Below, in pieces: positions 9,572-10,073 of a stretch of 10,073 bases of DNA. The translations under genes and the position numbers were made by a program. The notes under the pieces were generated by a model. The model was given only the letters and a program-made list of their open reading frames with translations, searched no databases and was not told the DNA's origin. The stretch is from Planctomycetota bacterium (lineage in GTDB: Bacteria; Planctomycetota; UBA1135; UBA2386): assembly GCA_016793305.1 (NCBI GenBank), contig JAEUHU010000198.1, forward strand, positions 1-10,073. Direction: 5' to 3'. Positions within the stretch are counted from its first letter, which is position 1, and every line of letters begins with the position of its first letter.

Positions 9572-10030
9572 TCACGCGCTCTCGCGGTTGCGCTCTTCGC
9601 TCTCCTGGTGGCGCACGCAGTAGCGAGCCCACGGCAGGTATTCGAGGCGCGCCTTCGGGATCCAGATGTCGGTCGCCTTGGCCGGCTTCGGCTTCTTGCC
9701 GTCCTTGGCCGGCTTCTTCGCGTTCTCGATCTCCTCCTGGCACAGCGGGCAGACGCCGAAGTCCCAGTCGCCCTTGTCGGCGATGCGGTCGAGGGCCTCC
9801 TCGATCAGCTTGATCGTCTCCTCCTCGTTCTCGATCAGGCCGAGCATGAAGCCCTGGTCGTAGTTGTCGGTGCCCTGGTCGGCGAGGTGGTCGACCGAAG
9901 CGTCCTGGTCGGAGGCCCGCAGCGCCTCGTCCCGCATCGAGCCGACATCGCCTCGCAGGGACGCCAACTGCTTCTCCAGGATGGCCTTGTACTTCTGCAG
10001 ATCGGTCTTGGTCGGCTTGGTCATGGGCAT
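9572..10030 (-). CDS. TraR/DksA-family zinc-finger protein
   Basis: The visible protein is 152 residues. An N-terminal helical hairpin region (about 7-85) carries an acidic turn (VDHLADQGTDNYDQGF, 46-61) where DksA/TraR proteins reach into the RNA polymerase secondary channel. A helix with ENEEETIKLIEEALDRI (67-83) follows. The zinc finger is C94-x2-C97 ... C138-x2-H141, so the fourth ligand would be His or be missing, and the Cys pairs are separated by 40 residues instead of about 17 because of a Lys/Pro-rich insertion (about 103-123). Members bind RNA polymerase and adjust transcription in growth or stress responses; this one's role is inferred. ATG 10030 has AGCAGG 5 bases upstream; ATG 10024 is an alternative. 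The frame stays open to the window edge, so a longer N-terminus cannot be excluded. It leads the cluster with lspA 4 bp downstream. Confidence 0.85.
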   Translation of the reverse strand: MPMTKPTKTDLQKYKAILEKQLASLRGDVGSMRDEALRASDQDASVDHLADQGTDNYDQGFMLGLIENEEETIKLIEEALDRIADKGDWDFGVCPLCQEEIENAKKPAKDGKKPKPAKATDIWIPKARLEYLPWARYCVRHQESEERNRESA

Positions 10031-10073
10031 CGAAGCCTGCTGGGCAGCGCGTTCCGTGTCGAACTGGCCGCGT

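Noticed and set aside
7927..9813. A 628-residue open frame on the + strand opposite pyrD, lspA and the zinc-finger gene
   Set aside because: It spans three real genes on the other strand, has Arg/Ala/His/Glu-biased composition and no motif. It is a GC-driven shadow frame.

Overview
The window is about 10 kb of very GC-rich, densely packed Gram-negative bacterial chromosome. Essentially all of it is protein coding. I see no tRNA, rRNA, CRISPR array, insertion sequence or integrase. The gene content is lipid A/Kdo transfer (waaA), protein export (secA), lipoprotein processing (lspA) and pyrimidine synthesis (pyrD), which is core rather than accessory. A planctomycete-like, high-GC lineage is my best guess. 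It rests on a TraR/DksA-type protein with an ADQGTDNYDQ-like segment directly before lspA, a long SecA with a proline-rich tail, and a long lipoprotein signal peptidase. This is inference; Myxococcota or another high-GC phylum cannot be excluded.

Layout. On the + strand, bases 2-1525 hold the end of a metallo-beta-lactamase-fold protein with a C-terminal winged helix, followed closely by a 12-TM major facilitator transporter. Everything else is on the - strand, read from right to left: a TraR/DksA-like zinc-finger protein, lspA, pyrD (class 1B), a response regulator with an unfamiliar N-terminal domain, a small secreted or membrane-anchored Cys protein, secA, waaA and a YchJ/AscB-like SEC-C protein. 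The two gene groups converge and overlap tail to tail by 29 bp.

Organisation. The - strand genes are very tight. The zinc-finger gene and lspA are 4 bp apart. lspA and pyrD are 60 bp apart. pyrD and the regulator share one base (TGATG). The regulator and the small protein overlap by four bases (GTGA). secA and waaA share one base (TGATG), and waaA and ychJ are 32 bp apart. The only larger gap, 146 bp, lies before secA, so there may be two transcription units: (zinc finger-lspA-pyrD-regulator-small protein) and (secA-waaA-ychJ). The second joins Sec export with envelope synthesis and has SEC-C metal-binding motifs in both its first and last gene.

Points of interest are the response regulator with a conserved-looking but unrecognised N-terminal half, its translationally coupled small Cys protein, an extra segment before the SecA proline-rich linker, and a Lys/Pro-rich insertion inside the zinc finger. 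I see no defence system, mobile element or clearly new multi-gene system; most of the window is ordinary core genome.
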